A stretch of 64,000 bases of DNA. It comes from Hanleya hanleyi. Taxonomy: Eukaryota; Mollusca; Polyplacophora; Lepidopleurida; Hanleyidae. Shown here piece by piece: positions 1 through 11,999 of this stretch (positions are counted from its first letter, which is position 1; each line of letters starts with the position of its first letter). The DNA lies in contig JAVTVY010020542.1 of assembly GCA_036873755.1 (NCBI GenBank), forward strand, positions 1 through 64,000, read 5' to 3'. Made by a program: the position numbers and the translations under genes. The notes beneath the pieces were generated by a model. It saw only the letters and a program-made list of their open reading frames with translations. It searched no databases and was not told the origin of the DNA.

Positions 1-632
1 ATGACAGAAAGAAGTTGTTATACATGTACATATAATAGCCTTGTGTTTTATACGCCAGTATGAAATATGCTAAATCACTTATCATTTTCTATATGAAGGC
101 AAAAAATATGTAGTTATACCCGTGACTCCAGAGAATTGTTTTGTATGTGACAGTTAACAGGTGAACATTGTAAAGGGTCTATGGGTCAGCCCAGCATCCA
201 CTCTATGGTTCAGAAAGAGGCATCATGATGAAGCAAAGAGTTAACAAAATTATCAGAAGAATTTTCTCTATTAACAAAAATATGACACCGCCAACCATAA
301 AACTATATTCCCACACAATCAAATGCCAACCAAAATTATATGTTACTTCGAAAACTAAGAATGGTTTTAGATTCGGGTGAATTATTTTTGTTGAAAGAGA
401 AATTTCTCCGTACATGCCGTACAAATGCCCAGAAATTACCTGATGAGGTCACACAGGTCTTTTCGAAACAACAATAAAATTCCATTATTAAACTGTTAAA
501 TTAAATCTTTGCTTCGAATCTGAATGTTCGCCATGTGGAATGTAGACATGACGAAAACTTAAATTTTGGATTGAATTGAAAATTGAAATCAAGAAATTAT
601 TTCCAAACAAACATCAGATAACCTATTAGAGA
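1..632. other. 3' flank of DNAJC28, no gene seen
   Basis: Downstream of the DNAJC28 stop codon on the minus strand. It is AT-rich. The only frame of any length (minus, 203-424) has no recognisable domain, and I see no clear AATAAA on the minus strand close to the stop, so the transcript end cannot be placed. Confidence 0.5.
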
Positions 633-1008
633 CTATCGCTTCTGAAAAACTGCTTTTATATCCTTCCATACCTGTGACCAATTCACTTTTTCCTGCGGGC
701 CTAGACTAGAACTGTAAAATGATATAGATATTGTTTGATCAACCTCTCTATCTTCTTTCTTTAAGTAGGCCTCCCAGTTCTCGTAAATTTTCCCAATGTC
801 TCTATCGACGTTGTACTCTGCCATTTGTTTATTCAAGAATGGCACTATCATGTTGTACTGGTGAATTTTGGGGTTGATGTCTTCGAAACGTGACCTGAAG
901 TTCTTGGTGTAAGCCTGCCATCGGTTGAATTTCTCAGGTGTGAAGGGAGGTAATCCCAGCAAGTTTCTCTCCCTCGCCAATGTCTGTCGTGCCTTCAAGA
1001 CCTCCTCT
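633..1008 (-). CDS. DNAJC28: DNAJC28 terminal coding exon (C-terminus)
   Basis: Last coding exon of a DnaJ homolog subfamily C member 28 gene, a J-domain/DUF1992 protein whose molecular role is poorly known in animals. The frame reads EEVLKARQTLARERNLLG, then KFNRWQ, then YNMIVPFLNKQM; this hydrophobic 'NMIVPxLxxQ' segment is characteristic of the family's C-terminus. The stop is TAG at 633-635. The acceptor ...TTTGTTAACAG is followed by a single A that completes the AG left by the exon at 4150-4322, so the pair joins in frame as ...DREI-R-EEVL. The open frame runs 27 codons further upstream (to 1088), but those codons lie before the acceptor and I treat them as intronic. The length, 124 residues plus stop, fits the vertebrate protein's C-terminal part. 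Confidence 0.85.
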
Positions 1009-1125
1009 CTGTTAACAAATGCAAGCAAACGGTCATTCTCTGAGATAGACCCAAAGTAACAGGTGCTATGGAGGACAGAAGGAGACAATTAAAGCCAGAC
1101 AACCAGAATGACATTCAATATACAG

Positions 1126-1338
1126 TAATTCCCCTAATAATTCGATAACCAGAAGTGCAGAAAAAAGGCTTATATATGAAAATATTCTTCATGGCACCAG
1201 CTACAAAGTGTTACATTTTGTCATTATATGACTTTTCTTCAATTTGAAAGAAGAATGGTATTGTTACTTTTTCTCTGTGTTTGAATCACAGGGTTGAAAA
1301 GTGAACTTAATACTGTGATTGAATTATTAGGGGAATTA
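1126..1338. repeat. 18-bp perfect inverted repeat, possible pogo/Tigger-like MITE end
   Basis: TAATTCCCCTAATAATTC at 1126-1143 is the exact reverse complement of 1321-1338. The left copy is preceded by TA-CAG, the usual start of pogo/Tigger-type termini (TA target, CAG end). The right copy runs straight into the first unit of the 50-bp satellite and lacks the terminal CTG-TA. I infer a small Tc1/mariner-superfamily MITE whose right end was captured by, or seeded, the satellite. Confidence 0.45.
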
Positions 1339-3006
1339 TATCCAGGTCCCAATCTAGCCCCTATCAGTGTACGATATTAGGGGAATTATATCCTGGTCCC
1401 AATCTAGCCCCTATCAGCGTACGATATTAGGGGAATTATATCCTGGTCCCAATCTAGCCCCTATCAGTGTACGATATTGGGGGAATTATATCCTGGTCCC
1501 AATCTAGCCCCTATCAGCGTACGATATTAGGGGAATTATATCCAGGTCCCAATCTAGCCCCTATCAGTATACGATATTAGGGGAATTATATCCTGGTCCC
1601 AATCTAGCCCCTATCAGTGTACGATATTGGGGGAATTATATCCAGGTCCCAATCTAGCCCCTATCAGCGTACGATATTTCTAGTCCCTATCAGTGTACGA
1701 TATTAGGGGAATTATATCCAGGTCCCAATCTAGTCCCTATCAGCGTACGATATTAGGGGAATTATATCCAGGTCCCAATCTAGTCCCTATCAGCGTACGA
1801 TATTAGGGGAATTATATCCAGGTCCCAATCTAGCCCCTATCAGCGTACGATATTAGGGGAATTATATCCAGGTCCCAATCTAGCCCCTATCAGTGTACGA
1901 TATTAGGGGAATTATATCCAGGCTCCAATCTAGCCCCTATCAGTGTACGATATTAGGGGAATTATATCCAGGCTCCAATCTAGCCCCTATCAGTGTACGA
2001 TATTGGGGGAATTATATCCAGGTTCTCACCAGTCTCCCTATCAGTGTACGAGATATTGGGGGAATTATATCCAGGCCCCAATCTAGCCCCTATCAGTGTA
2101 CGATATTGGGGGAATTATATCCAGGCCCCAATCTAGCCCCTATCAGCGTACGATATTGGGGGAATTATATCCAGGTCCCAATCTAGCCCCTATCAGTGTA
2201 CGATATTAGGGGAATTATATCCAGGTCCCAATCTAGCCCCTATCAGTGTACGATATTAGGGGAATTATATCCAGGTCCCAATCTAGCCCCTATCAGTATA
2301 CGATATTAGGGGAATTATATCCAGGTCCCAATCTAGCCCCTATCAGTGTACGATATTGGGGGAATTATATCCAGGTCCCAATCTAGCCCCTATCAGTGTA
2401 CGATATTGGGGGAATTATATCCAGGTCCCAATCTAGCCCCTATCAGTGTACGATATTGGGGGAATTATATCCAGGCCCCAATCTAGCCCCTATCAGTGTA
2501 CGATATTGGGGGAATTATATCCAGGTCCCAATCTAGCCCCTATCATTGTACGATATTGGGGGAATTATATCCAGGCCCCAATCTAGCCCCTATCAGTGTA
2601 CGATATTGGGGGAATTATATCCAGGTCCCAATCTAGCCCCTATCAGTGTACGATATTGGGGGAATTATATCCAGGTCCCAATCTAGCCCCTATCAGCGTA
2701 CGATATTAGGGGAATTATATCCAGGCCCCAATCTAGCCCCTATCAGTGTACGATATTGGGGGAATTATATCCAGGTCCCAATCTAGCCCCTATCAGCGTA
2801 CGATATTAGGGGAATTATATCCAGGCCCCAATCTAGCCCCTATCAGTGTACGATATTGGGGGAATTATATCCAGGTCCCAATCTAGCCCCTATCAGCGTA
2901 CGATATTGGGGGAATTATATCCAGGCCCCAATCTAGCCCCTATCAGTGTACGATATTGGGGGAATTATATCCAGGCCCCAATCTAGCCCCTATCAGTGTA
3001 CGATAT
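1326..3006. repeat. 50-bp tandem satellite, about 33 units
   Basis: Units of 50 bp (for example ATTAGGGGAATTATATCC... to ...CCTATCAGTGTACGAT) run head to tail with few indels. Short or rearranged units occur near 1673-1690 and 2030-2055. Variation is confined to a few positions: ATTAGG/ATTGGG, CCAGG/CCTGG, GTCCC/GCCCC, CAGTG/CAGCG. Variants cluster locally: CCTGG units lie mostly at the left end, and ATTGGG units dominate on the right. This is what unequal exchange would leave. The 97-codon frame at 1893-2186 simply reads the unit in successive frames and is not a gene. The array lies in the last DNAJC28 intron. Confidence 0.97.
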
Positions 3007-3443
3007 TTGGACACTGCCATTGACACTGTACCCTTGCTGTAATTTTTGTTTTCAGAAATCCTGACTGAATAATTAGCTCTATATGACAGTCTGTTTTAGT
3101 TGCTGGAACTATTAAGACCAGTTTCAACACACTTTCAGGGAGAACTAAATTTTGCACCACCCACTCTTCCCAACTTAGCTCATTCGCGGCGCGTGACTTT
3201 GCCTGGCCCTCTCGGCGTTTTACCACCTCTGTTCTTTAATTCTAGATTAGGCCCTGGTACGTGTCTGGTTCAAATCATTATAGGGTTATTGAGTGGGTGA
3301 TGGGTGATTATAAGAGATGGTCCATAGCATAGGACAGACAGTGTGGGGAGGCGGATAGTTCCGACTGGGGAGGGTGGGACAGGATACATCCCCTGGGTGT
3401 GATGCTTTGCCCAGCAGGAGGCATGCAATATCTCTTACCTTAA

Positions 3444-3919
3444 AGGTGAACTGAAAAGCTTTCCAATGTTCTGTTAAAATGTCATAAAACAAGAACTTCT
3501 ATAGTTGTTACAAATACAGTTCTGTGGGTTATTGTTTCATTTTGGGTATATGAGAAGTCAAAACTTATACCACCAGAAAACGAGAGCCAGAACTTTTAGA
3601 AACGTCATCGCTTGCCTCCCGTTGTTTTTGGAATGTCATGATGCTATAGTGGTCCTCGCTCATTCATCCGACGTAGCATGACGTCACATTTAAATAAAAC
3701 TTCAATGAAGGAGACCGCTATAACGTCATAATGTTCTACAAACCAAGAGAGACAAGCGATGCAAGTTTTCAAGATGGATTTATAACAGGATAACTTAAAT
3801 ATTGTTAATAGTACAATTTGCAAAATATATTTTTCCAAAAAACGTATAAAAGTTATGTCACATAAGACAAGATGCATAAGCAACATTTCAGATAAAATTA
3901 AAAGCTTTGCAGTTCACCT
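3444..3919. mobile_element. MITE with TTAA target duplications
   Basis: The termini AGGTGAACTGAAAAGCTTT (left) and the complement of AAAGCTTTGCAGTTCACCT (right) match at all but one position. Both ends are flanked by TTAA (3440-3443 and 3920-3923). A TTAA duplication is the signature of piggyBac-type and some Kolobok elements. The 476-bp interior has no transposase reading frame, so this is a non-autonomous element. It sits in the intron between the last two DNAJC28 exons. Confidence 0.75.
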
Positions 3920-4149
3920 TTAAGGAACAACAGCTTAACTATTTAACCAATGATATAGCTCTAATACCTGAACCATTTTTCCTCAATCAGGCACACATGT
4001 ACCCATACAGTACCCACATCAAAACCCGACAGTGAGCCCCCTCACCATACCTTGGTGTACTTCGTAAAGCCGACTAGTTAGATAATTAATTTTCATTTTC
4101 AATTTAAGGTGCCTGCATAGTAGGCTTCTTTAGCGTGTGATCATCCTAC

Positions 4150-4322
4150 CTGATCTCCCTGTCCAAAGCAATCCATGCTGGCGCAAACCCATCATTGATG
4201 AGTATCTTGTTGAGGTTGTGCGTGGTCGAGTCGACAAATGGATTCCTGTCGAAGAGGGAGACTGGTTTCCCCTTGCCAGGCAGATTATCAAAGTCTTCTT
4301 TCTCCATGGCCTCCTTGATGAT
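4150..4322 (-). CDS. DNAJC28: DNAJC28 exon encoding the DUF1992 core
   Basis: The frame opens directly after the acceptor ...GGTTTCATAG with IIKEAMEKE, continues DFDNLPGKGKP, and contains FVDSTTHNLNKIL and INDGFAPAWI before ending ...LDREI plus AG at the donor CAG|GTAGGA. The 'EGxFDNLPGKGKPL' and 'L..IL...G..P.W' motifs define DUF1992 (DnaJ homologue subfamily C member 28, conserved domain). Fifty-seven codons plus two bases; the remainder AG joins the A of the terminal exon. The upstream phase is 0, whereas exon 17759-17924 leaves one base, so a short exon of length 3n+2 (about 50 nt by comparison with the vertebrate protein) is missing between them. Confidence 0.9.
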
Positions 4323-4452
4323 CTATGAAACCTCTACAAAGAGTAAAATGTTTTGTTTCTGGTCAGTGTGCATGCCATTTCAAATCATGCAAATTGCCAT
4401 TCTTACGCAAAGGACCTGGTACAGTTTAGTGAGGTGTTGGCCCCCATGAGGT

Positions 4453-4962
4453 GTGGTTTGGAGCATTGAAATGAAATGTCGCATACGAAAGAAATTGTTC
4501 AGTTAGTTTATAGTATATTATTTTTGTCATATGGTCTGAGTATTTTCCATGCCCTGGGTCGTAGACCTTTTGAATAACAGCATTGTGTAGAGGATTTGTG
4601 CAAAATCATCTATTTCAATGTGAATTACAGCACCCTTTTCTCTTCATAAACATATGAAGCCAATCCAGAACCAAGATAAACTTGACCTTCCAATATTGGT
4701 CATGCGAAAAGTTACTTGTTGCCCGAAACCGCTTTTGGTTCTAGACTGGTTTCATATGGCTACAAAGAGAATGGGGTGTATTTTTCACCTCGAAACAAAG
4801 GTTTTTGGACAAATACACCATTTCAAGATGTTGTTACTCAAAATCCCTAAGACCCAGGGTTTGGAAATTACTCAGACCATACGACAAGATAATATTTTTT
4901 AAGCCGACAGAAAAATTTCTTCAGTTTCGTATGCAATATTTCATTTTGGCACTCCAAACCAC
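4453..4962. mobile_element. Foldback (long inverted repeat) element
   Basis: The left half (GTGGTTTGGAG..., CATATGGTCTGAGTA, CCCTGGGTC) is mirrored in the right half (GACCCAGGG, TACTCAGACCATACG, CTCCAAACCAC). The axis is near 4710, where CATATGAAGCC and GGTTTCATATGGC face each other. Identity between the arms is imperfect, so the element is old. No coding capacity. It lies in a DNAJC28 intron. Confidence 0.65.
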
Positions 4963-5106
4963 ATTAAACCATGCCGGGTCCTTTTGATAAAGTTACATGT
5001 ATCTCCTTAAGTGGCTCATTTTACCTGGTTACCTACCATTATCATTTTACTGTGAATATCCATAGATTTTATCAAGAGAAAAACATGAACAAATTTGTTA
5101 GTTTTT

Positions 5107-5700
5107 ACCCCTCGGCCAACTTTGGCCTAGGGGTATTGTCGTCATCATGTACGGCTGTCCGTACATCCGTACGTCCGTTACCGCGATATCTACAGAACCG
5201 TTTCATGCATGGCAACCAAACTTGTTACATCTATTTATCTTCACGTAAATCAGAAGCCTATCGAAAATGAGTCATCTCGGACAATATTTTGCAGAGTTAT
5301 ACCCCTTTTTACAAATAAAAATCCATTTATGATTTGTTATTGTGATAATTTCAGAACTGTTCCATATACAACATCCTAACGTGATACAGTTGTTTCTCTT
5401 GACCTGAAGTAGATGCCTATCGAAAATGAGTGGTCAGAAAGTATTTTGCAGAGTTATGCCCCTTGTCTAATAAAATCCACTAATTCCCATGTTAAGTTTG
5501 TATACTATCACATCACATTATTTATTTATTGGATGACTGATTTATTCTCTTACACAATGCGAAGAATGCCTGCAAATCTGTTTTGAAAATGACACTAGAT
5601 GCCTATCGAAAATGAGTCGTGTCAGAAAGTATTTTGCAGAGTTATGCTCCTTGTCTAACAAAATTCATTGAAGTTATTGATCTTTTTCCATTAAAGTTCC
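5107..5700. repeat. Diverged tandem repeat block
   Basis: It begins with a palindromic head (CGGCCAACTTTGGCC) and a CGTCCGTAC-rich stretch. Three copies of a roughly 165-185-bp unit follow, each marked by 'CCTATCGAAAATGAGT' and 'TTTTGCAGAGTTAT'. This is the common interspersed tandem repeat style of mollusc genomes. No coding potential. Confidence 0.7.
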
Positions 5701-6989
5701 ATTAACAGTTATTCATCCCTCCCAAAAAATGGACTGCTAACCATTCCCCCACCTGATTGATCTTATTCTACTAATATGATTCACTCATCTTGTTCCACTA
5801 ACAAGTTTTTTTTATCAGTAATTATAATAAACAAAATTTATTCACAACATGATTTGTAGTTTTACTTTTTTGTTTTGCTAACAACCTAACCTAACAACAC
5901 TTTTTAGTTGCCACACGTCATTTTATATTCCCACCGCTTAAATGTTTCCCCAAATTTGGCTCTCTTCTAATGATTTCTATTTCAGCAATTTTAGTTGTGT
6001 TTACCAAGATATGACAAACATATATCTATAGTGTATGTATTTATTCCAGAAACAAATTAATTCAAGGGGAGGAAAACTTTTTTTTTTTTTCGAAGAAAGT
6101 ACACTTACAATACCAGGGGTAAATATTTCTTCCCACAAGCCAATCAATTGGTAGAGACACCCTTACATTATAATAGCTGGGGTTCAGAGCCGAGGGGTTT
6201 CGATAGCGCAGCTTCATGTTTATTTTTCTTAACATGCTCATTATAAACCAACAATCCAGTCCACAATTTGTTGATAAAATTAACAAGAGCCCAAAGGGCT
6301 TCAATATACGCCCGTATATCTGGAATTACATTGGTCCAAATTTCAAGGTTGTTTAATCGCCTTGATTCCAATTGGTAGCTAGCAATCCGGAAAAAGGTCT
6401 ACAATTTTGTGCTTCTGAGAATGTAACATATCACATCTAAAATTGAATGATAAACTAAAATGAGTTTAACTCTTGGAAACTAGGTGACCTTGGAGCAAGA
6501 ACCGAGAGCTCACATATCCCACAATGAAATCGACAATAGTCAAACACAAGAAAATAGTACTTTTCCTGCAAATGGATTTCTTTCAGACGAGAGAATTTTT
6601 CATGAAGGAAGATGAAAATGATGAAGTAAACCTTTGATCTCGAGTTGATAAACGGGTATGAAGTTCATAAAGGACCCCTCTCCACGTTAAACTAGTAAAT
6701 GTATGGTTTCTATTTCACAACAGTTTATTAAATGTAGCTGTTTCAAACATGGGAGACAACTCCACAGGACAAATGCCATATACATGTAGGGGAGAGAACT
6801 CTGAATATTCCAACCTAACACATAGTCAGCTAAACTTGATTCAATTCTGGGGGACTGTGACCTTGACATTTGACAAATTGATGTATGTCTCCTCTTCGCC
6901 ATGCGAGTAAGGTATCTGATACCATTCCATACCTTGAAACTAGAGATATCGTATGGATGAATGGACAGAACGCAACATCGCATTACATG

Positions 6990-8130
6990 ACCTCGTCTTC
7001 GACAGGCATATGAAAATGTGACTTAATGATTTCCTAATTTTGGGGTCACAGTGACCTTGACCTTTGACCTTGACCTAAACTTTGGTGCATGACACATCGT
7101 CTTCCGTCAATGCATCAATGGACACAAAAAAAATCACGATTTTTATGAATTTCATGATTTTGGGGGTCACCGTGACCTTGATATTCAGCCCTGACCTACA
7201 TTTTGGTACGTGACACATCATGTCCCCGTAATGTATCTACTGACACAAAAAAAAAGTACTTTTCAAAGATTTCTTGATTCTGGAGTCACAGTGACCTTGA
7301 CCTAAATTTTGGTTCATGACAAACCATCTCCCCGTAATTTCTCAATGGACACGAAAAATCAAGATTTTTAACAATTTCACGATTTTGGGGTCACAGTGAC
7401 CTTGACATTTGACCTTGACCTACATTTTAATATGTGACACATTTGAGTCCCCCTAATGTATCTACTGACACAAAAAATGTTATTTTTAATAATTTCCTGA
7501 TTTTTGGGTCACAATGACCTTTGACCTTCGACGTTGACCTATATTTTGATACGCAACACTTCATTTCCCTCTATTGAATCCACTCACAAGAACTTAGAAA
7601 TTTATGATTTCCTGATTTTTCATTCACACTGACCTTTGACCTCTGACCTCGACCTACATTTGGCATGCAACACATCGTTTCCCCCTAGGGCATCCACTCG
7701 CCAAAAATTAGAACTGTAGATGGAAAACTATCAATGATTTCCTGATTTTTAGGCAACAGTGACCTCTGACCTCGACCTGAATTTCGGTATGCGACACATC
7801 GTCTCCACCTGATGTATCCATTCACAAAAAATTGCAACTGTGGATAGAAAACATCCAGAGATATAGACCGGACACGAACACTTCACTGATTTCCTGTTTT
7901 TCAGGCCTGGAGTGACCTTTGACCTCTGACCGCGACCTTCCTTTTTGTACGCGACACATCATCTCTCCGTAGGGTATCCACTCACCAAAAATTGGAACTG
8001 TAAATAGAAAACTGTTCCAGATATAGACCGGACACGGGGGACGGACAGACGGACGGACGGATGGACGGACAGACGGACGGAAATCGCCATCACATAATAT
8101 GTCCGCCTTTTTGGCGGGCGTATAAAAATG
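6990..8130. repeat. TGACCT half-site tandem repeat with GGACAGAC tail
   Basis: Units of roughly 100-120 bp, each carrying 'GGTCACAGTGACCTTGACC' followed by further TGACCT steps (TGACCTTTGACC, TGACCTCTGACC). The block ends in a GGACGGAC/GGACAGAC run and a 'CGCCATCACATAATATGTCC...GGCGGGCGTATAAAA' tail. TGACCTTTGACC is a direct repeat of the nuclear-receptor half-site with one-base spacing (DR1). The reading frames at 7822-8235 are translations of this repeat. Related copies lie at 14150-14870 (same orientation) and 41225-41700 (inverted). Confidence 0.85.
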
Positions 8131-8439
8131 AAATAGACATTCAGAGAACTCGTATGTCTCTGCCTGCAAAATAAAACTAGGCTCATGGGCTGCATGCATT
8201 ACAACGTCGTTGCTGTAGACACGGGTTGGTGTCATGCTAAAAAAGATCCAGTATCTCGGAAATAAAACACAGGAACGTCAAACTTAACACTTAATTTGGG
8301 TTGCCCTGGTGCAATTAACCGGTCAATATTTGAATAATACACGCAGGAAATAACCTCTGATTGCTTAATTGTATGCCCCCCATTCCGCTTTAGTCCAACA
8401 CTGCCCGGCCATTGTTCTGTTCTGTCATTAACAGAGATC

Positions 8440-9045
8440 CAACGTGGACAAATATATTTCCCAGTCAGTCAGGTTTGAGGAACCAAGGGTCATAACTCTT
8501 GAAAATATAACCGAAATGCAGAGAAACTTCATGCTGCATAACTATTGGGTAGTTATCATGCAAATTTCATAAATGTCCATATAATATTAACCGAGATCCA
8601 GCCCAAACAAGTCCCAATTAACAAACATTTCAAGAACAAAAGGGCCATAACTCTTGAAATATACGTGAAACACGGAGAAACTTCATGCTGCACAACTACA
8701 AAGCACTGGCCACATATCATGCAAACTTCATAATTGTCCATACAATATTAACCAAGATCCAGCTCGGACAAGTCCCAATTCACGGAGATTTCAGGAATAA
8801 AGGGCCATAGCTCTTTAAAAAAAAAAAAGAAACTCGGAAAAACTTTACACTGCACAACTACGAGGCACTGGCCACATTTCATGCAAGTTTCAATCCTGTC
8901 GATCAAATATTAACCAAGATATTGCGCGGAAGAGAAATTCGTCCGGACAGACGGATGGACAGATGGGCAAAGCGATCGCTATATGCCCCTCAACGTATGC
9001 TCTAATTAGAGAGGAGGGGGGGGGGGGGCATAAAAATGTTAAACA
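8440..9045. repeat. Tandem repeat with 'GGCCATAACTCTTG' core
   Basis: About three diverged units of roughly 170-190 bp. Each contains 'CATAACTCTTGAA' (or CATAGCTCTT), 'AGAAACTTCATGCTGC', 'CAAATTTCATAA/CAAACTTCATAA' and 'AATATTAACC(G/A)AGATCC'. The block ends in GGACAGACGGATGGACAG and a poly-G tract. A typical mollusc interspersed block; noncoding. Confidence 0.75.
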
Positions 9046-9400
9046 TTTGTGAAGTGCTTTTTTTCTCTGATTTCAAAACTTTTGAAAATTTCTCAAACAG
9101 ATTGAAGTTGACACCGGGTTGGCATCAATATTTCATCTACTAATACTCAATTACATGTTTGCGAAGTTTGAGCTTGATGTGATTTACTATTTTCAATTTT
9201 GAAAAGTGATACAATTTCTTACAAAAACAACAATGTCACACTACAATTCTAACCGACCCTTAAGGGCGTAGATCACGATCATTTCTAAACTATCACCTTC
9301 AGTAATAACTTGTCAGGCTATGGACCTTTTTGGTCGAATTTTTAGGTTGATAACCCGTGTCATTTATCAAGAATATGATTTTGAAAATGGCAATCTCTCT

Positions 9401-10966
9401 CAGGCACGGCGGAAGCAATTGGTGATTGGGGGGGCCACTATCATAGCACAAATAGGCGAGGGTCCAGGGGCCGGCCAGGGTCCAGGGGCCGGCCAGGCCC
9501 CGGCAGCTCTAGGGGTTTTAGATGGCCGGAGACGCATTCTAGCGTATTTCCGAGTAATAAAACAAGAAATCTTCACATGTATAAACTCTATTTGTTTTGC
9601 CTGTTTTGTTGTTTCTCGTAACATTTTTTAAAAAATATTTCTCATCCAGAAAATGAGGATGTTCGGAGTAGAAATAATTTAAATATTAAATATATATCAT
9701 TTAAATTGAAAGGTTCATTAAGCTTTGACCATGTCACCAACACAGATGTGTTCTACTTGGAAGTCGAACACAGGTCAAATTATGAGCCATCCTCCGTAAT
9801 GCAGTTCTGTATACTCCTATCTCCTACTAGACCCTGTAGACAGATTAGGGCTGTACAGTTATTAATGAAACTGTCCGTTTAAAATATCAACCAATGAACA
9901 GACTTTGTTTTAGGGCAATACACTACCTTTGTGGGATCTCGGTATTTAGATGAATGCCCAGTTTATGTAGAGAAGAAGCCAAAAGACAAACTCTTTGAAG
10001 TTCGAGAGAAAACAACATGAGGGCGTTTCTTAAAAGAAAAAATTTCTCGGCTAGCCTATAAAAATCTGACTTCAAAGCAAGAGAGAGAGAGAGAGAGAGA
10101 GAGTGAGAATTAATCAGACAAAATGCTAAGTATTCAAATTAATAACTTAGTAATCCGACACATTAAAACACACACACATTAAAACTTATGCAACACACCA
10201 ATTTCTCTCAAATAACCTAAGATACAGTCCTCCCTCACCCGACCAAAAAGATCTTCCAAAGTAGTCGATCGGTAAAAAGAATCTCTTACAATCTTAAAAT
10301 CTATACAGTCGATAAGAATATACTTCGCTGTCAGATCTTCGTGGCATGGAATGTACCTTGGGACTGGCTCTTTTTGTAGTAAATGTTCGTGAGCTAATTG
10401 CGTATGGCCGATTCTACATCGCCTGATCATGGCTTGATCGAAACATTTCTGGCTGTTCAGAAACGTTTCTGGCTGTTCAGATGAGTATAGCCTACAATAT
10501 TTTTTAACTCGTGAAATTCGTTATTATTAACAGCATCCCATAAAGATTGAAACAGCTTTCTCACATAAGTTCAGATAGAGGGTCTGAAAGCAACCAGATG
10601 GAGACATTGCCTGGCGCTTAATTCGTTCAAATACGGGCTTGTTCGGAGAGGTCAGAAGCTCACGCATATTTCCGACTGAAGTGACTGATATTTGTTGCGG
10701 TGCACAAGCTGTCCTTCATGGCTTGGATTTGGCAGATGAACCATGACTTAATTGGGATGATGGAAGGAGCAAGGATGCTCCTCATGCTTATTGGAAAGTA
10801 AAATCTGCATTCAATACAGATATAGGTTTTTCACTTTATCATTGTTTTTTTTATCTGTCTCTGCTTTTTTTTCTTAACTTTCTTTTTTGTCGTTTTTTTT
10901 TTTGGCTGAAAATATTGGGGGGGGGGGCCATGGCCGCCCCGGACCCCCCCTGTTCCGCCGTGCCTG
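9401..10966. mobile_element. hAT-like element with 5-bp target duplication
   Basis: The termini CAGGCACGGCGGAA (9401) and TTCCGCCGTGCCTG (ending 10966) are perfect inverted repeats of 14 bp. They are followed inward by G-runs on the left and C-runs on the right, a style common in hAT elements. The flanks share TCTCT on both sides. A related, element-free sequence at about 27115-27172 (GATTTGAAAATGG...CTGATGAGC) approximates the empty site and supports the boundaries. No hAT transposase is visible. A LINE fragment (10179-10430) sits inside. It lies in a DNAJC28 intron. Confidence 0.7.
10179..10430 (-). pseudogene. Non-LTR retrotransposon C-terminal fragment
   Basis: The frame reads MIRRCRIGHTQLAHEHLLQ, then a CxxC...H...C cluster (YIPCHEDLTAKYILIDC), then LREIGVLHKF and a stop. 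The order RxRIGHTxLTHxxLL - C..C...LT..HIL..C - LxEIGL is the tail that follows reverse transcriptase/RNase H in I/Nimb-clade LINEs. Only the last 83 codons are present. The frame is open, but the upstream reverse transcriptase is missing, so it is a 5'-truncated remnant. The strand is the same as DNAJC28, in its intron. Confidence 0.75.
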
Positions 10967-11392
10967 TCTCTGATGAGCCATGCATCCCATGGTGGCCATG
11001 ATGCTTTTGTGTAAAGTTCATTTACATATTTTCAAGGGGTTGACAGTGAAGTCGGTGAGACGAAATAAGTTGAGAACAAGAATGAATGGATTGAAAATAA
11101 TTTTTAAACGGAAACTGGATAAGGTCTTTTTGGCCTGATGTCGAATGGGAGAGGGGGGATTGGGGGTGGAGATGGGAAATATCCCTGGAGGTTCATATCT
11201 ACCGTAAGGTATTGATAAGGTAGCCTTTTGTTGGAAGTGAATACGGATTTATTCATGAGAATACCACATGCATAATCTCCTGTCCATGGAGACCCCTTCG
11301 CTATCCACCCATTGAATCTGAAAGGCCCAATTTTTTTTCCATAGTAGGCTCCAGTCCTACTCACTTTGGAGCGGGTGGTTGGATGGGTTCAA

Positions 11393-11618
11393 GTTCCTGT
11401 TGCTTCAATGCATTTTGCTGAGAAGCAACAGGAACAATGTGATGTCTAGCACTGTAATATCACTTGTCTTTATTGCACCATGTATTAGCGGCCTGTCTGT
11501 GTCTTGTGCGCTGTCCTCGATGTTTTAGGTTTTGGGTGGTGCTTAGTTGCTTCGTCGTGATATAGCTGAAATATTGTTAAAAATGACGTTAAATTCTATT
11601 CACTCACTCACTCACTCA
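11393..11618 (+). mobile_element. Short retroposon with 5' hairpin and (ACTC)n tail
   Basis: It starts with a perfect hairpin: GTTCCTGTTGCTTC, a 15-nt loop, GAAGCAACAGGAAC. It continues through 'GTGATGTCTAGCACTGTAAT' and 'GATATAGCTGAAATATTGTT', then GACGTTAAATTCTATT, and ends in CACTCACTCACTC. The same order appears inverted at 33886-34183 (hairpin included) and 33399-33655 (hairpin lost). The tail behaviour suggests a SINE or short LINE-mobilised family. Confidence 0.7.
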
Positions 11619-11999
11619 TTTTGGAACAGCTATACACATAAATGGTTTGAATTGTTGTGGCAGATATCGATGCTTTATTTTTATCCTATTTTGAGGTGTC
11701 TAGCCAACTTTTGTATGAAATTCAACCTGTTTTGAAGAACTCCATAAATGACATTGTCATTGCCCCATAATTACATGGAAATAATCATGATCTACTCACT
11801 TAATTAAAAAAAAAAAAAAAAAAAAATAACGATGCCGTGGCTCCAATCCCAGAAGATTATTCAAGATGCCAATATGTGTCATATGTGTTGTTGTTGCAAT
11901 ATGCCATTTTTGGTTTTATTCGTCAAAGTTCACCATATGCTTTGCTAATCTTTGGCGTTTGCATTAATTTTCAAGTCCATTGTGTTCCCTGAGTAGCCT

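Noticed and set aside
1893..2186. 97-codon plus-strand frame with repeating SRLQSSPYQCTILGELYPG-like peptide
   Set aside because: It is the 50-bp satellite read through its three frames in turn; there are no splice sites, start context or domain.
1326..3006. CRISPR-like regular array
   Set aside because: Tandem identical units without unique spacers, in eukaryotic DNA; no cas genes.
10081..10110. (GA)n run as another retroposon tail
   Set aside because: It lacks the TTAAGGTTTAAC segment and flanking duplications; simple microsatellite.
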